From Calcarisporiella thermophila CBS 279.70 (lineage: Eukaryota; Calcarisporiellomycota), in the NCBI RefSeq assembly GCF_041956535.1, contig NW_027192195.1:86370-150369 (forward strand): DNA of 64,000 bases, in the 5' to 3' direction. A program made the position numbers and the translations under genes. Below are positions 11,635 to 22,928 of this stretch, piece after piece. The notes under the pieces were generated by a model. The model did no database searches, had not been told where the DNA came from, and was given only the letters and a program-made list of their open reading frames with translations. Position 1 is the stretch's first letter. Each line of letters opens with the position of its first letter.

Positions 11635-14600
11635 ATGACTGACAATCCGACCTCTAAACCGTCGAAGACAGAATCCAAAGTAGCGGCCATTGCTCGACGA
11701 CTCTCAGCTGTTAGTAATTCTTCCGCTTCTAGCCCTACCGCAGGAACTAAACCCCTGGTGAAAAAGGTATCCTCAGCTTCCCCCACCGATGCAGTAAGGA
11801 CAACCACCACGAGGACTACGACTACAGGGACTGCGCGGGCATCTGGAACGACAGGCAGTAAGACGGTCGGGACAAAGTCGCCTACGACAGGAGTAACAAA
11901 ATCGGCAACTGGGACGACGGCTAAACGAGTCATGAGCCCAACGACCTCATCTCGCACGACGTCGACTACGCGTCCCTCCGCTGCCACAAGCACCGTGACG
12001 AGGCCAACTGCTACCTCTACCGCTGCCAAGCGGTTGTCCACCACTGTCTCCAAGCCGACGACCACCGCAGCTAAGACTCCAGCAACCGCTGCCAGTAAAC
12101 CCACCACTACGGTTCGTAAAGTCAGCTCGGCTTCCACTGCTTCAACTGGAGCAACACGCTCCTCCCTCACTGGAGTGAAGAAGCCGGCCGTGGCAAATGG
12201 AACTGGTGAGGAGGTAAAGGTTCTCAAGGAGAAAGAGGCTGAATTACAAAAGCTCTTGGCAGAGAAAGAAGAATTGCTCAAGGAACGTGACAATGAGCTG
12301 GAGCAGCTTCGTGAAAAGCTCTCTGCTGCCACCGCCCCTGAGAGCGACGAACGAGGACCCGAAATCGACAGTGAAACCGCGCGTGAGCAGGAACCCACTC
12401 CACAGCCTGAGGAAGAGAATGTGCTTATTGAGAAACACCGTGAGGAGATGGAGGCGTTGCGTGCAGAGCATGAGCGTGCTCTAGCCAATGCCGAAAGCGC
12501 AAAGGATGAGTTAATACAGAAGCACGAGGAGGAACTTCATCGGATGCGAGAGGAGCACACCGTCGAGCTGGAGCGCGTCCGTGCGGAATTGAATGAAGCA
12601 GTGGCCAACAAGTCTGCAAACGAGGAAACTTCACGACTGGAAGAGTCAAAATTCCTTGAACAGCAAGCCCTTCACCAAAAGAAGCTTGCTGAACTGAGTG
12701 CGCTCGTAGAGAAACATCGGGAGGAAATAGAGGAGGTCCGCAAGGAGCATGCCCGCGAACTTGCAAACGTCGAGGCAACTAAAGTAATGCTCGAGAAAGA
12801 GCTAGAGGACATGAAACAGCAGGCTGCTGAAGAGCACGCACAAGACCTCGAGCGGTTGCGGGAGGAGCTGGCGGGTGAGGTAACAGAGAAAGAGCAAGAG
12901 ATCTCGAACTTGCAGTCCGAGATCTCGAAGCTACAGCAGCAGGTTGAAGAGGTGCGCTCTTCTCTTGAAGAGGAGAGTCGTCAGGCGATCGAGCAGCTGA
13001 AAACCGCGCACAAGGAGGAGCTGAACCTGCTGATCGAGCAAGGCAAATCCGCTGCCGCAGAGGATGGCAAAAAGGAAAAGGAAATGCAAGAATTATTAGA
13101 GAGCACGGAGAAGAAATGGATGGAAGCAGAAGAGGGCTTGAAGGCATTGGCCGAAAAACACGCCCAGGAGCTCAAGGATATGTCCGAGCAGCATGAGCAG
13201 CTGGTGGCCACTCTGAAAAATGAACACGCTGGATTGCTCGAGGCCGAAGTCACGAGAGCACGAGAAGAAATTGAGAACCTTAAGTCGAGCCACGAAGCAG
13301 CGATCCAAGAGAGGTCCATCACGGCTGAAAATGCAGTGCGGGATGCCTTCGAGCAAGAAAAGGCGGAGCTGGAGACTAAGTTGAGAGAAGAGCACGAAAA
13401 TGCCCTGATTGAACTCAATGCGCAGCATGAAAAGGCCCTTGCCGAACTCGCATCTCAGCATCAGGCTGCTCTAGATGCCCTCCGTTCTGAGCATGCTAGC
13501 GAACTTCAAACCGCCCTTGAGAGGCACGCCTCGCAGATAGAGGCCTTGTCCTCGGAGCACGCTGCCGAGCTCGAGAGTGTACGTAGGGAGTTGACCGAAA
13601 ACCATGAAGCGGCACTCAATTCAGCTCGTAAAGATCTCGAGGAGGAGGTTCAACGCCTTCAGGAAGAAATCAAACTCCTTCAGACCGAAGCCCCTAAAAC
13701 AGATGCCGATGCAATTGCCAGAATCACAGCAGAGCGCGACACACTTCAAGAAAAGCTTGCGGGCACAGAGGGAATGCTCGAGAAGCTCAAGGACGAGCTT
13801 CAAACCGTTCAGGCACTCTATGAAGAGGAGCTCGAGGGATTGAGGGTGAAACATGCTGACGAAATCAAGACTTTGATGGATGGAACACAGCAAGCTATGG
13901 AGACGAAGAATGCGGAGATGCGAAAGTTGGAACAACGCTTGGTAGAGGCCGAGAAGCCGACCGAGAGCGAAAACTGGGAGCAGAAGTATAAGGAAGCGTT
14001 AGAGGTAAATCATATATTCTAAGGGACTCGAGAGCTTTCATATTCACCGAATTTACTCCTCCATATCTAGGCACACTCGTCAGAAATAGAAATGATCACT
14101 GCAAGCAAGAATCAGGCTATTACTACTCTTGAGCAAGATTTCAGTGCTAAGCAAAGCGAAATGGAAAAGCGTTATCTCTCTAAACTTGAAGAGCTCGGAA
14201 GCGAGCTCGATGCGATGAAGAAGGAACAGGCTGCTCAGGGAGATGTTGAGTCTGTAGTTGCCTTGCGGGTACGAGAGTTGGATGAAGAGCATCGTAGAGA
14301 GATTGGGGTGCTGCAGAAGCAATTCGAAGAGTTGTCAACCCTGAAAGATAAGGAAATCGAGGATCTGTCCAGGCTGCTCAAAGAACACCAGCAAAAACAA
14401 CAATTGGACGCAGCGACCGCAGAGACGACGCAGCAACTGGAGCAGCGTGTGGCAGATGTCGAGAGCCAGTTGAATAAGAAGCAGATGGAGCTCAAGTGGC
14501 TTGAGGAGGAGAACGATCAACTGGAGGGCAAACTCGATGCCGAGAGGACAAAGACGGAGACTATTCAGCAAGATAATCTGCAGCTGCGAAGGGAGAATGA

Positions 14601-14661
14601 GGCACTGTTGAAATTGGTCGATCAGTTGCAGGGAGAAATCCAACAATCTACTCGCGCTTAA
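11635..14661 (+). CDS. Long coiled-coil protein with Thr/Ser-rich basic head
   Basis: Exons 11635-14004 and 14071-14661 (66-bp intron, phase 0) encode 986 aa. Residues about 40-190 are a low-complexity head rich in Thr, Ser, Ala, Lys and Arg, basic and without Asp/Glu runs, like microtubule- or nucleic-acid-binding tails. From about 195 to the end there is almost unbroken heptad-type sequence full of Glu, Lys, Leu, Ala and Gln. Repeated units such as EKHREEMEALRAEHE and SEHAAELESV recur. The organisation resembles myosin-tail or cytoskeletal linker proteins, but there is no motor, CAP-Gly or other domain. A filamentous scaffold role is inferred and no orthologue can be named. Confidence 0.8.
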
Positions 14662-15292
14662 TCCTTATACACTAATACACTCTATGGTTGTTATTCGGTG
14701 GATAAAAATCAGTGGGTTTAATTCTATATCTCTCCTCCCTTTTCATCCTTATCATCCTCCCTCCCATGTTATCCCTTCTTCTCTCCTATCAATATATACA
14801 ATATTCTCTTATTTTTTTTGTTTTTTAGCATAAGCATATAATACGATATAATCCTAAAGAATCTTTACTAGCATTTTTTTTCCCCACTAAAATATGATAT
14901 GCTTTTTTTGCTTATAATTTATGTCAAGAACTTTTACCTGCTCAAACATCATATATGACTGACCACTGTAAATATACGGGAGTGACCACACAGTCATGTT
15001 GAATATCGGTTTTAACCAGAGACCTTTTTTAAGTTTTAATATTCAAAAAAAGGGGCTTAGCCTTTTTTAATTCATGAAAATTCCATCCTGTATTAGAGCC
15101 AATGCATGGATATCCAATATGCAAATAAACAATTTAAATCTTCACCGGCTTGCTAGATTTTTTCATGGGTGGCAATGATAGAAGCACTATTCGTAAAATT
15201 TCTATTTTTTTGATTTTTTTTATCCTGTTTACAATTTCTTGACAAAGATATCTACAATCACATACAACCATACGGTACTCTCTTATAAGAAA
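14662..15292. other. AT-rich intergenic region
   Basis: No coding sequence was seen. It contains poly-T runs and a weak stem formed by atgactg (about 14955) and cagtcat (about 14990). Confidence 0.55.
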
Positions 15293-15779
15293 ATGTCGCG
15301 CTATTTGCCTTCCCCACAAGTCGTTGTTCTTGGCAACACACCCCCGAATACTGTTACTACAATTTTGCGGTCCGGGTATGGGGTGCGCGTAATATTGAAG
15401 ACAGATCTTGATTACGAATCCATGGCTGGAGTGCTAAGAGGTAAATAGTCAAAGACGCGATTATAATTGCTTCTCCTTTGGTTCCATGCTCAATCGATTT
15501 ATCAATCTAGGTGTCGAGTTTGTCATTGCACCAACACCCACACCCTTGCTAGAGCGCGTCGCCCAAGAATTGGGCGTGCCCGTACATCGCGAGTTCACAC
15601 CCGTCAAAGTGCGAAGAATGTCTTGGAGGTGGAGTCGTGCTGATAATATTGGTAAGGTGTATAAATGGATGTCTCGTACATTATATTTAGATTCCTTATG
15701 ATATACATCCTTAGCTATTCCGAGCACTTTTCACCATGGTCGCAATGACGAGGTTAAGAAGCGATATTCTATTTGTTGA
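15293..15779 (+). CDS. Unrecognised 117-aa alpha/beta protein
   Basis: Exons 15293-15440, 15511-15651 and 15715-15779 (introns 70 and 63 bp) keep one frame and end in KKRYSIC. I do not recognise the family. The first 75 residues alternate beta-strand-like and helix-like segments (QVVVLGNTPPN, YGVRVILKTDLD, VEFVIAPTPTP, LLERVAQELGVPV), suggesting a small Rossmann-like fold. The last 40 residues are basic (KVRRMSWRWSR). There is no signal peptide or membrane span. All splice sites are canonical (gtaaat, gtaagg donors), which supports a real gene. The third exon is the least certain. Confidence 0.6.
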
Positions 15780-16105
15780 TAATTTATAAATATTAGTATA
15801 TAGGCACAGTATCGTTTTTGTCACTTTTTTGTTATTCTTGTATATATTCTACTTAATTGTTAATAGTTGGTTTTTTCTATTTAATAAAAGTGTATCTTCG
15901 AAATATTATTAATCTTGGTTACAAGAGGAACGACTTTAGAGCTAAGCCATGATTTCCTCATTGCGGCCAATCGTTTGGAAGGATTTGGGGAAACATCGAG
16001 CGGGCAAGGGTGGGAAAGTCAACAATACTTCGACAGTTCCGCGTTTCGTTCATTTTTAACATCTATTTCTAATCTTTTTTCCCCCTCCCTCTAAACAACT
16101 TCAAG
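15780..16105. other. Short intergenic region
   Basis: AT-rich, with no coding sequence. Confidence 0.6.
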
Positions 16106-17766
16106 ATGTTCCGGTCTCTCAAGGTCGCTGCCAATTTAGCCAGCCGTATGGTAATTCATCTCCTAAATTTCAATCTTCATTATATATTTCCTTTTATTGT
16201 TTATGTTGGAATCGATAGAGTAGAATTCATTCGCTAATCTATTGACCAATATAGCCTGTTGCTAAGCCCAATGTGCAACAAAAGCGCTTCCTCGCCATTC
16301 ATGAGTATCTCTCTCAGCAGCTGATGAATCAGTACGGAGTCAAGACTCCCCGTGGTATTGTTGCGAAGACTGCTGATGAAGCTTTTGAGGCAGCGAAAAA
16401 ACTTGGTAGGTGATGATGTGGATTATTGGGACGTTAGAAATGTTGATTCACGTCTGGTTATTTTTTTTCCTCGTCACCGTGTGATTATTAGGCACTGATG
16501 ATATGGTCATCAAGGCCCAGGTGTTGGCAGGAGGTCGCGGTAAAGGTGTTTTCGACAGTGGTCTCAAGGGTGGTGTTAAGCTTATCTACTCGTAAGTTTT
16601 GTGCTTCCTGTTTTTTCAGCTTTATTGATTTATTTTGTGGAAATATCAGCTGTATATATTCGATTCATTTTTTTCTTTGTAAAATAGTCCAGAAGAGGCC
16701 AAAGAACTTGCATCCAAAATGCTTGGCCATAGGCTCATTACAAAGCAAACCGGTGCCCAGGGCAAGCTATGCAATGCAGTGTACATCTGTGAACGCAAGT
16801 ATGCGCGTCGTGAGTACTACTTTGCCATCCTTATGGATCGCAAGACTCAGCGCCCTGTCATTGTTGCCTCAAGCCAAGGCGGTGTTGATATTGAAGGAGT
16901 CGCAGCCGAGAACCCGGAGGCAATCCTGACTCTGCCCGTGGATATTAACACTGGTTTGCGCCCTGAGGATGCTCGTGATCTTGCGAAGCGCCTAGGGTTC
17001 TCTCCCAAGGGCATCGACCAGGCTGCTGATGCCATGCTGAACCTCTACCGCCTCTTCCGCGAAAAGGATGCGACCCAGGTTGAAATTAATCCCATGTCGG
17101 AGACTCCGGACCATGAGGTGCTGTGCATGGATGCCAAGTTGAACTTCGATGACAACGCGGACTTCAGACAAAAGGAAGTGTTTGCCCTCCGCGACACAAC
17201 CCAGGAGGATCCTCGTGAGGTCAAGGCGCACGAGGCCAACTTGAACTACATTGGACTCGACGGAAACATAGGCTGTCTGGTAAACGGAGCCGGTCTTGCT
17301 ATGGCTACAATGGACGTCATCAAGCTCAATGGGGGTAAGTCCTCAGTCTCTTTGTTGTCTGAGTCAGTATCCACTCACCCTTTGGAAATGCGTATATTTA
17401 GGTGAACCTGCTAACTTCCTTGACTGCGGAGGTAACGCCACTGCTGAGCAGGTCAAGTCCGCCTTCGAATTGATCACCTCGGACCCCTCGGTCAACGCTG
17501 TGTTCGTCAACATCTTCGGAGGTATCCTTCGGTGTGATGTCATCGCCCAAGGAATCATTGCCGCTGCCAAGGAGTTGGATATGCGGGTCCCGCTGGTGGT
17601 TCGCCTCAAGGGCACGAACGTGGAAGAGGCCAAGAGGCTAATCAACGAGTCATCTCTGCGCATTTTTGCTGTCGATGATTTAGACGAGGCGGCCAAGAAG
17701 TCAGTGCAGCTTGCAAATATCATTGCACTCGGAAAACAGGCGGGCGTGAACGTGTCTTTCAACTAG
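16106..17766 (+). CDS. LSC2: Succinyl-CoA ligase beta subunit, mitochondrial
   Basis: Five exons (16106-16150, 16255-16405, 16492-16591, 16688-17334, 17402-17766) encode 435 aa, the normal length. The N terminus ([15 protein letters not shown]) is a basic mitochondrial targeting peptide. The ATP-grasp part carries [14 protein letters not shown] and GGVKLIYS. Further on are EINPMSE (metal and nucleotide site), LDCGGNAT and [12 protein letters not shown]. The enzyme interconverts succinyl-CoA and succinate with nucleotide phosphorylation in the TCA cycle, paired with an alpha subunit not in this window. Whether it prefers ADP or GDP is not decided here; the overall type fits the fungal LSC2 form. 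All four introns are GT-AG and lie in the conserved frame. Confidence 0.95.
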
Positions 17767-18213
17767 ATTGTTTTATTTTATTATAAAAATGAAAATTATT
17801 CTTATAAATATAAATATATATATACATCCGCATATATATATATTTTACTTTGTTATCGCCTTTTTGTTTTCGTACAAAATCAAATAAATCCTACCTATTA
17901 CCATTACCACAATATTTTTTTTCCGCTGGCATTATTTTCATTGGTAAAGAAACGTCATGTTGAAAAAAAAAATAAGAGAAATGAAAATCACACATTTATC
18001 ACTTTCATACAATATATCAGAAAAGCATCTACTGATAAAAGAGAAAAATATTAAAACAAAGAGGAGAAAATCACACACAAAAAAAAAAAGCATTCAGAAC
18101 GCAAAACAAAAAAGATAAATGCGTATGTTTATATATATATATTAATTGTTTACACAATATTTCAGTTCACGGCCCCGTACTCAATTTGTATTGATTAATA
18201 ACTCACTGCTCCA
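17767..18213. other. AT-rich convergent intergenic region
   Basis: It lies between the 3' ends of the LSC2-like (+) and CK1 (-) genes. There are TA dinucleotide runs near 17811-17845 and 18130-18145 and several A-runs. No gene was seen. Confidence 0.65.
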
Positions 18214-19615
18214 TTATAACCCTCTAGGGCCCCCGTATCCCGTCTCCTTTCCCCGGTACCCATAAGCAGCACCGGCCAAACCCTGCGGTGTTGCTTTCAC
18301 TTGGCTGCGTAAGATTCGATCCGTTGCCACCGGAGGCATCGCATTTGGATCCGCAACTACTCGTCGGCCACTTGTTACTACGGGACGGTTGCCCGCCGTG
18401 CGTACCATCTGGGGCTGACTAGGCTGCCGTCTCACTCCTGCTGATGTTTCGTTATGTACCTGGCGAGATAGGGGTATTCCATTTCCTGCTCCTCCCGCAC
18501 CCCCCGCAACGCCTGCTTGCATCCCGCCCGCAGCCGAAGATTGACTCTCCGACGCTTTGCCTTCTAGCTTCATCACCGTCCAGTCGAACACGTAATCATA
18601 CTGGAATCCCTCACGTACAAACAAATCGCGGAAGAGTTTTCTCAAGTAGCTATAGTCGGGCTTGTCATCGAAACGTAGCGATCGTGCATAATTAAGATAA
18701 ATAACAAATTCGTTTGGGAACCCACGGCAAAGCACCTCCGCAGGTGTGGTCATCTTCTTCTCCATGATCCGATCATATTTCTGCTTCTTGGTGGTGGCTT
18801 TCAATCCCTGCCATGGGAGAGATCCGCGCAAAAAGTACATCAGCACATATCCTAGAGATTCAAGATCGTCGCGACGCGATTGCTCGACCCCTAGATGCGT
18901 GTTGATGGAAGCATAGCGAGCTGTACCAGTCAGGTTCTTATTCTCGCGATAAGGAATATGCAAGTGTGTCTTCGGATCGCGGTAGCGTTTTGCAAGCCCA
19001 AAGTCAATCACATTCACCTGGTTTCCGCGCTTACCAATTCCCATTAGAAAGTTGTCTGGCTTAATGTCGCGATGAAGGAAGTTTTTGGAATGGATATACT
19101 CGATGCGTGATATCTAATAACAGAGTACACTCATTAGTATTTGTAAGAATATGATATGGGCCATTTACTCTAGGCTATGAGCGAAGACTTACCAATTGAT
19201 CAGCGAGAAGCAGAACCGTCTTCAGTGAAAACTTCCTTCCACAAAAGTTGAACAGATCTTCCAAGGAAGGGCCTAGCAAGTCCATCACCATGCAATTAAA
19301 ATCTTTCTCTGTCCCGTACCAGCGCACAAACGGGATGCCAACGCCACCAGCAAGAATTTTGTACACTTTTGTTTCGTAATCAAGCTGTGGGTGTCGAGAA
19401 CGTACAGATTCGAGTTTCACAGCGACCTCCTCGCCATTGTAAATGTTAACACCCAAATAGATGTCGCCAAAGGATCCTGAGCCAACCTTCCGACCTAAAC
19501 GATATTTGTTTCCTAAAATTCATGACAAGTTAGAGCCTTTGAATTTGCAGGAAAGTATAATAAAACTACAATAAAAAGTCGACTTACCAACATGCAGTTC
19601 AAGCGTGTTCGACAT
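18214..19615 (-). CDS. Casein kinase 1, delta/epsilon (Hrr25/Hhp1) type
   Basis: Minus-strand exons 19615-19588, 19512-19193 and 19113-18214 encode 415 aa. The glycine loop is [15 protein letters not shown] and the catalytic Lys is Lys42 in VAVKLE. The catalytic loop is [10 protein letters not shown] (Asp132), the metal site is DFG at 153-155, and the CK1 trademark [16 protein letters not shown] is present. The kinase domain ends near residue 295. The tail is Gly/Ala/Pro-rich and basic, the region that autoregulates Hrr25-like kinases. These kinases act in DNA repair, vesicle traffic, ribosome maturation and chromosome segregation. The first coding exon is 28 nt. Confidence 0.95.
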
Positions 19616-20189
19616 AGTATAAACGACAAGGAAGGGAAAATAGAGTCGATCGCAAAAGAAAAAAAAATAAAAGAGCAAAAAAAAAAAAATCTCAGGCAAT
19701 TAAAAGCAAAAGAAAAACGGTGGCAGAATCTGAAAGAGAATTTATAAATATACACTAGATTTTTAAAAAAATTATGTCGTTTGAGCTAAATAACCACCCT
19801 GAAAGAATCAATAAAATAAAAATGGAGAAAGAAAATGGAAAAAGAAAAAAGAAATGGAAAGTGTGAAAAAAACTACCAAAATTACAATCCTCTTCGGACG
19901 TAATAGAATCGTTAATTAAAATAAGTTATGAATAGATTTGCAGAGAGAAAGCGAAAAGGGAGAGTAAGAAAGATTGAGATGTTGGCCGGATTAGTGTGGA
20001 AATTAATAAGATGGGAAAGTAAGAAGTAAAATAGAGAGACTAAGTGGGTAATTTTGGTCGAATAATTTAATGCCAACCTAACCTAGAGCAATTATTCAGA
20101 CATTTTCAAAAAATAGCTTGTATTTTAAAATGGGCAGCTAATGAGAGGAGATAACAAAAATAAAACAAGAAATAGCAATGGATAAATAT
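19616..20189. other. A-rich intergenic region
   Basis: Purine-rich on the + strand (many A/G runs). It forms the upstream region of the CK1 gene and the 3' flank of the carrier gene. No gene was seen. Confidence 0.6.
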
Positions 20190-21461
20190 TTAGTACTCCT
20201 TTAGCAACCTCATCACACTTTCAAACATCAAGATGGCACTAGCATTTGTAGGGAATGCGCGCAATATACAGGGGAGAAATCCGCGATAGAATCCTCGAAA
20301 ACCTTCCATTCGCTTAACCTCGCGGGCGCACGCTACTATGGATGGGTAGCGTAGAGGACGAGTATCTGGCTGGGTCATTATTCTATTTTTAACCACATCT
20401 AGAGCAAAGATGCTTTAGTATGCAAATTTGAGTGTGTTTACAACAATGTTGGGTGGGACATACCTGCCGGAAAAGAGCCGAGCCAGAAGAAATTGGCGGC
20501 CATTCCACCGGCTAGAAAGTTGATCAGCGGTTCACTGAACTGGGTATGAGAGCGCATGCCGCGAACCATCACTTCATAGCTACTCCAGTATACAAAAAAC
20601 CAAGACCGAAAAAGAAGTGTCGCACTCAACCCTTTCCAAAGGCCTTTGATTCCATTATTGCGTATCTAATTTCCAACTATATAAATGATAGGTAACTTTC
20701 AAATATCAAATACTCTTACTCACGAGCTGCCTTGCACAATCAATTGGCCCATTATATTGTTTCGTGCTTGCATCATATTGTACTTGGAGTCGTGCTTTAA
20801 CCTGCTCAATCGGTGCGGCAATGAAACTTACGGTACATCCAGCTCCTAAGCCGGCCAGCCCGTGTTCAAAAATGGAGAGTTTATGTGTAGGGTCACCACC
20901 CTGAAGGAGAAGGCGATAATTGTGCAGCGAGCCAAGCCTATTTTTAATGAGTTGAGTATGCTCTCGTCGGAATGATTCAAATAAAATGTTTACATTAAAG
21001 AATCCATAAACATCCAACCTATTCAATATAAACCAACAATTAGCTAATGAAGATTTTCATGAATGGATTGTTTTCTTACCTACTAGCGGGGGGGTTGCCC
21101 CCTTGTACACTGCAAAGAACCCTTCCTAATTATATCGATATCTCAATCTTGATAAGAAATAAAATGTGAATGTAGAAGCTCTAAGGTACCTTTCTTACTG
21201 TCGTAACGAGGCAATGAAGAGGGCCTTTGAATCTCCCTTCTGACACTCCCGAAGTCTGTAAACGCACTTTGATGGTATCTAATCGCAACAACATAGTTAA
21301 TTTCAGCTTAGCGATATGATAGACACTCGCTATACATAAGCTTATATACCAAATGGATGCCCGACAATGAGCTTCGTGATGCCACTAGCAACTCCGGCCA
21401 TGAATCCATTCAAACGGTGCCGGAAGCTTGCCTTCCTCTCTTGCTCTGCTATATCCATCAT
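20190..21461 (-). CDS. Mitochondrial carrier family protein
   Basis: Seven minus-strand exons (21461-21350, 21278-21190, 21125-21080, 21018-20994, 20937-20724, 20665-20464, 20398-20190) encode 298 aa. The three carrier repeats each show the PX[DE]XX[KR] signature: HPFDTIKVR, APIEQVKAR and FPADVVKNR. ATPPLVGWMFMDS follows the first repeat. The exons are as short as 25 nt, and the intron at 20993-20938 is 56 bp. The C-terminal RGFLPCILRAFPTNASAI resembles the fungal amc-1/carnitine-carrier-like branch of SLC25. It sits in the inner mitochondrial membrane. The substrate is probably an acyl-carnitine or basic amino acid relative, which is inference. Single-exon predictors would break this gene. 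Confidence 0.9.
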
Positions 21462-22246
21462 AAGAAAACAGGGCAACTGCAATGGAAAATTCATTACCTT
21501 ACCTATTTGCATTAATTTATATTAATTTATTGCAAAAGCTATAAAGTTGTTCTAGATATATGCAAAGAGACCCGAAACTCTATTCAAATCTATCTCTCCT
21601 ATAATTCGTAGTTTCAAATTGTCGACTATGTGCAAATATGAATCAAATCTATCCCATAAACCAAGATAACTGTCATGGGACGGCCAACTGAAATTCGGTG
21701 TTAGAATTCTTAAAATGATTAGATTTAGATATAGATTAAATTGAGCACTTTATCAACTTTTCAATTTTATATTACTAGGTTATAATAATTATATAGTGTA
21801 TGTAGTTCTTCTATATTTAGCTCGTCAAAGAAGGAATATGGCATGTACTGATGAGGAAAATTGGTTTATAGAGAAAAGCAACTGTATATATTGACCAGTT
21901 TTAATTAATCACAACAGTGTATAACACTACTAGTTCGATGCTTATCAATGCCTCAAAATATGCACTTTGAATAAACCACTACCCGAAATCCATAAATTCA
22001 AACCTATTTTTCCATATAAAGCTCTTTATCGATGTAAAGGATAAGTCCATACTAAAGCGTATTATGTCGTTGCTATTTTAGATTTAAGCCCATAGATTCT
22101 AATAGGAATCACGAGGACAAAATTTGATTAGGTGACCTGATATTTATTTATAAATTAGTTCCCAGTAAACACCGCCACCTTTGACGTTTCTCAGGTTGAA
22201 AAAATTGTTTACTGCTGGTGTCCACGGTGGGTTAGTTTCGAAGGGA

Positions 22247-22278
22247 CTGGATGCTCTCGACTTCGGTAGAGATCCAGA
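22247..22278. repeat. Hairpin-forming inverted repeat
   Basis: ctggat-g-ctct pairs with agag-atccag (10 bp plus one bulged G) across a short loop containing gacttcggt. It may be an RNA or DNA hairpin; no function is assigned. Confidence 0.5.
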
Positions 22279-22328
22279 ACATTCGGAAAAGTGTGAAAAG
22301 GGCTCCTCGCTTATATTAATTTGAAGGT

Positions 22329-22365
22329 CCCAAAATATTACAGGATAATCCTATAATATTTTGGG
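22329..22365. repeat. Near-perfect 18-bp palindrome, 1-nt loop
   Basis: Left arm cccaaaatattacaggat and right arm atcctataatattttggg differ from perfect complementarity at one position, with a single A between them. It could be a DNA cruciform, a MITE remnant or a protein-binding palindrome. Confidence 0.75.
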
Positions 22366-22928
22366 AATAGTTGTTTGAGTCTATAAAAGTCTCTGGATTT
22401 CTCTAGTGAATACCCTTAAAATATGCACCCGATTTACATAGAATTAACGTAATTAAGTCTAGCCTTAGAAAGAAAATGATGCGAATGCAGATTTCTTTAA
22501 TTGAAAAGTCATGTCAACAGTATTTTAAATTGATTCTCCATTACTCAATGTAGCTCTAAGCCATTGCTAGATCTTATTTTAGCTAGCGGGACACTGTCTA
22601 CGAGGTTGAGATGGTAAGTCTAGAAAGCTAAATATAAAATAATCCGTCAGAGCCGTGAACTATTCTCTCACGTATCATTGAGTCGCTCTATTGTTGATCA
22701 TTCCATAATCAATATCCTCTGGGCGTTTTCAATCCTTCTAATTGCTCGATTTGATTCTCAACTGTTGAGTATTTCGCAGAAGCCTAGGCCATCGAGGGTA
22801 TTTGTTAAAACAATTAATGTAAGAAAGAAGAAACGCGTAAATTTAAAATACAACGGCTGCACTCATTATTTGATAGAATAAAAACAGTCGCTTCGTTGCT
22901 TTTTCTCAAAACTGTAGTATTCCTCACC

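Larger units (their letters stand above)
21462..22928. other. 1.5-kb AT-rich gene-poor region with hairpins
   Basis: No coding exon was found. Two strong inverted repeats lie at 22247-22278 and 22329-22365. The open frame near 22678-22881 has no family motif. Confidence 0.6.

Noticed and set aside
20938-21018. Reading straight through the 25-nt carrier exon and the 56-bp intron
   Set aside because: An alternative frame is open, but it lacks the carrier sequence GWMFMDSLMLGSLHNYR that splicing gives.
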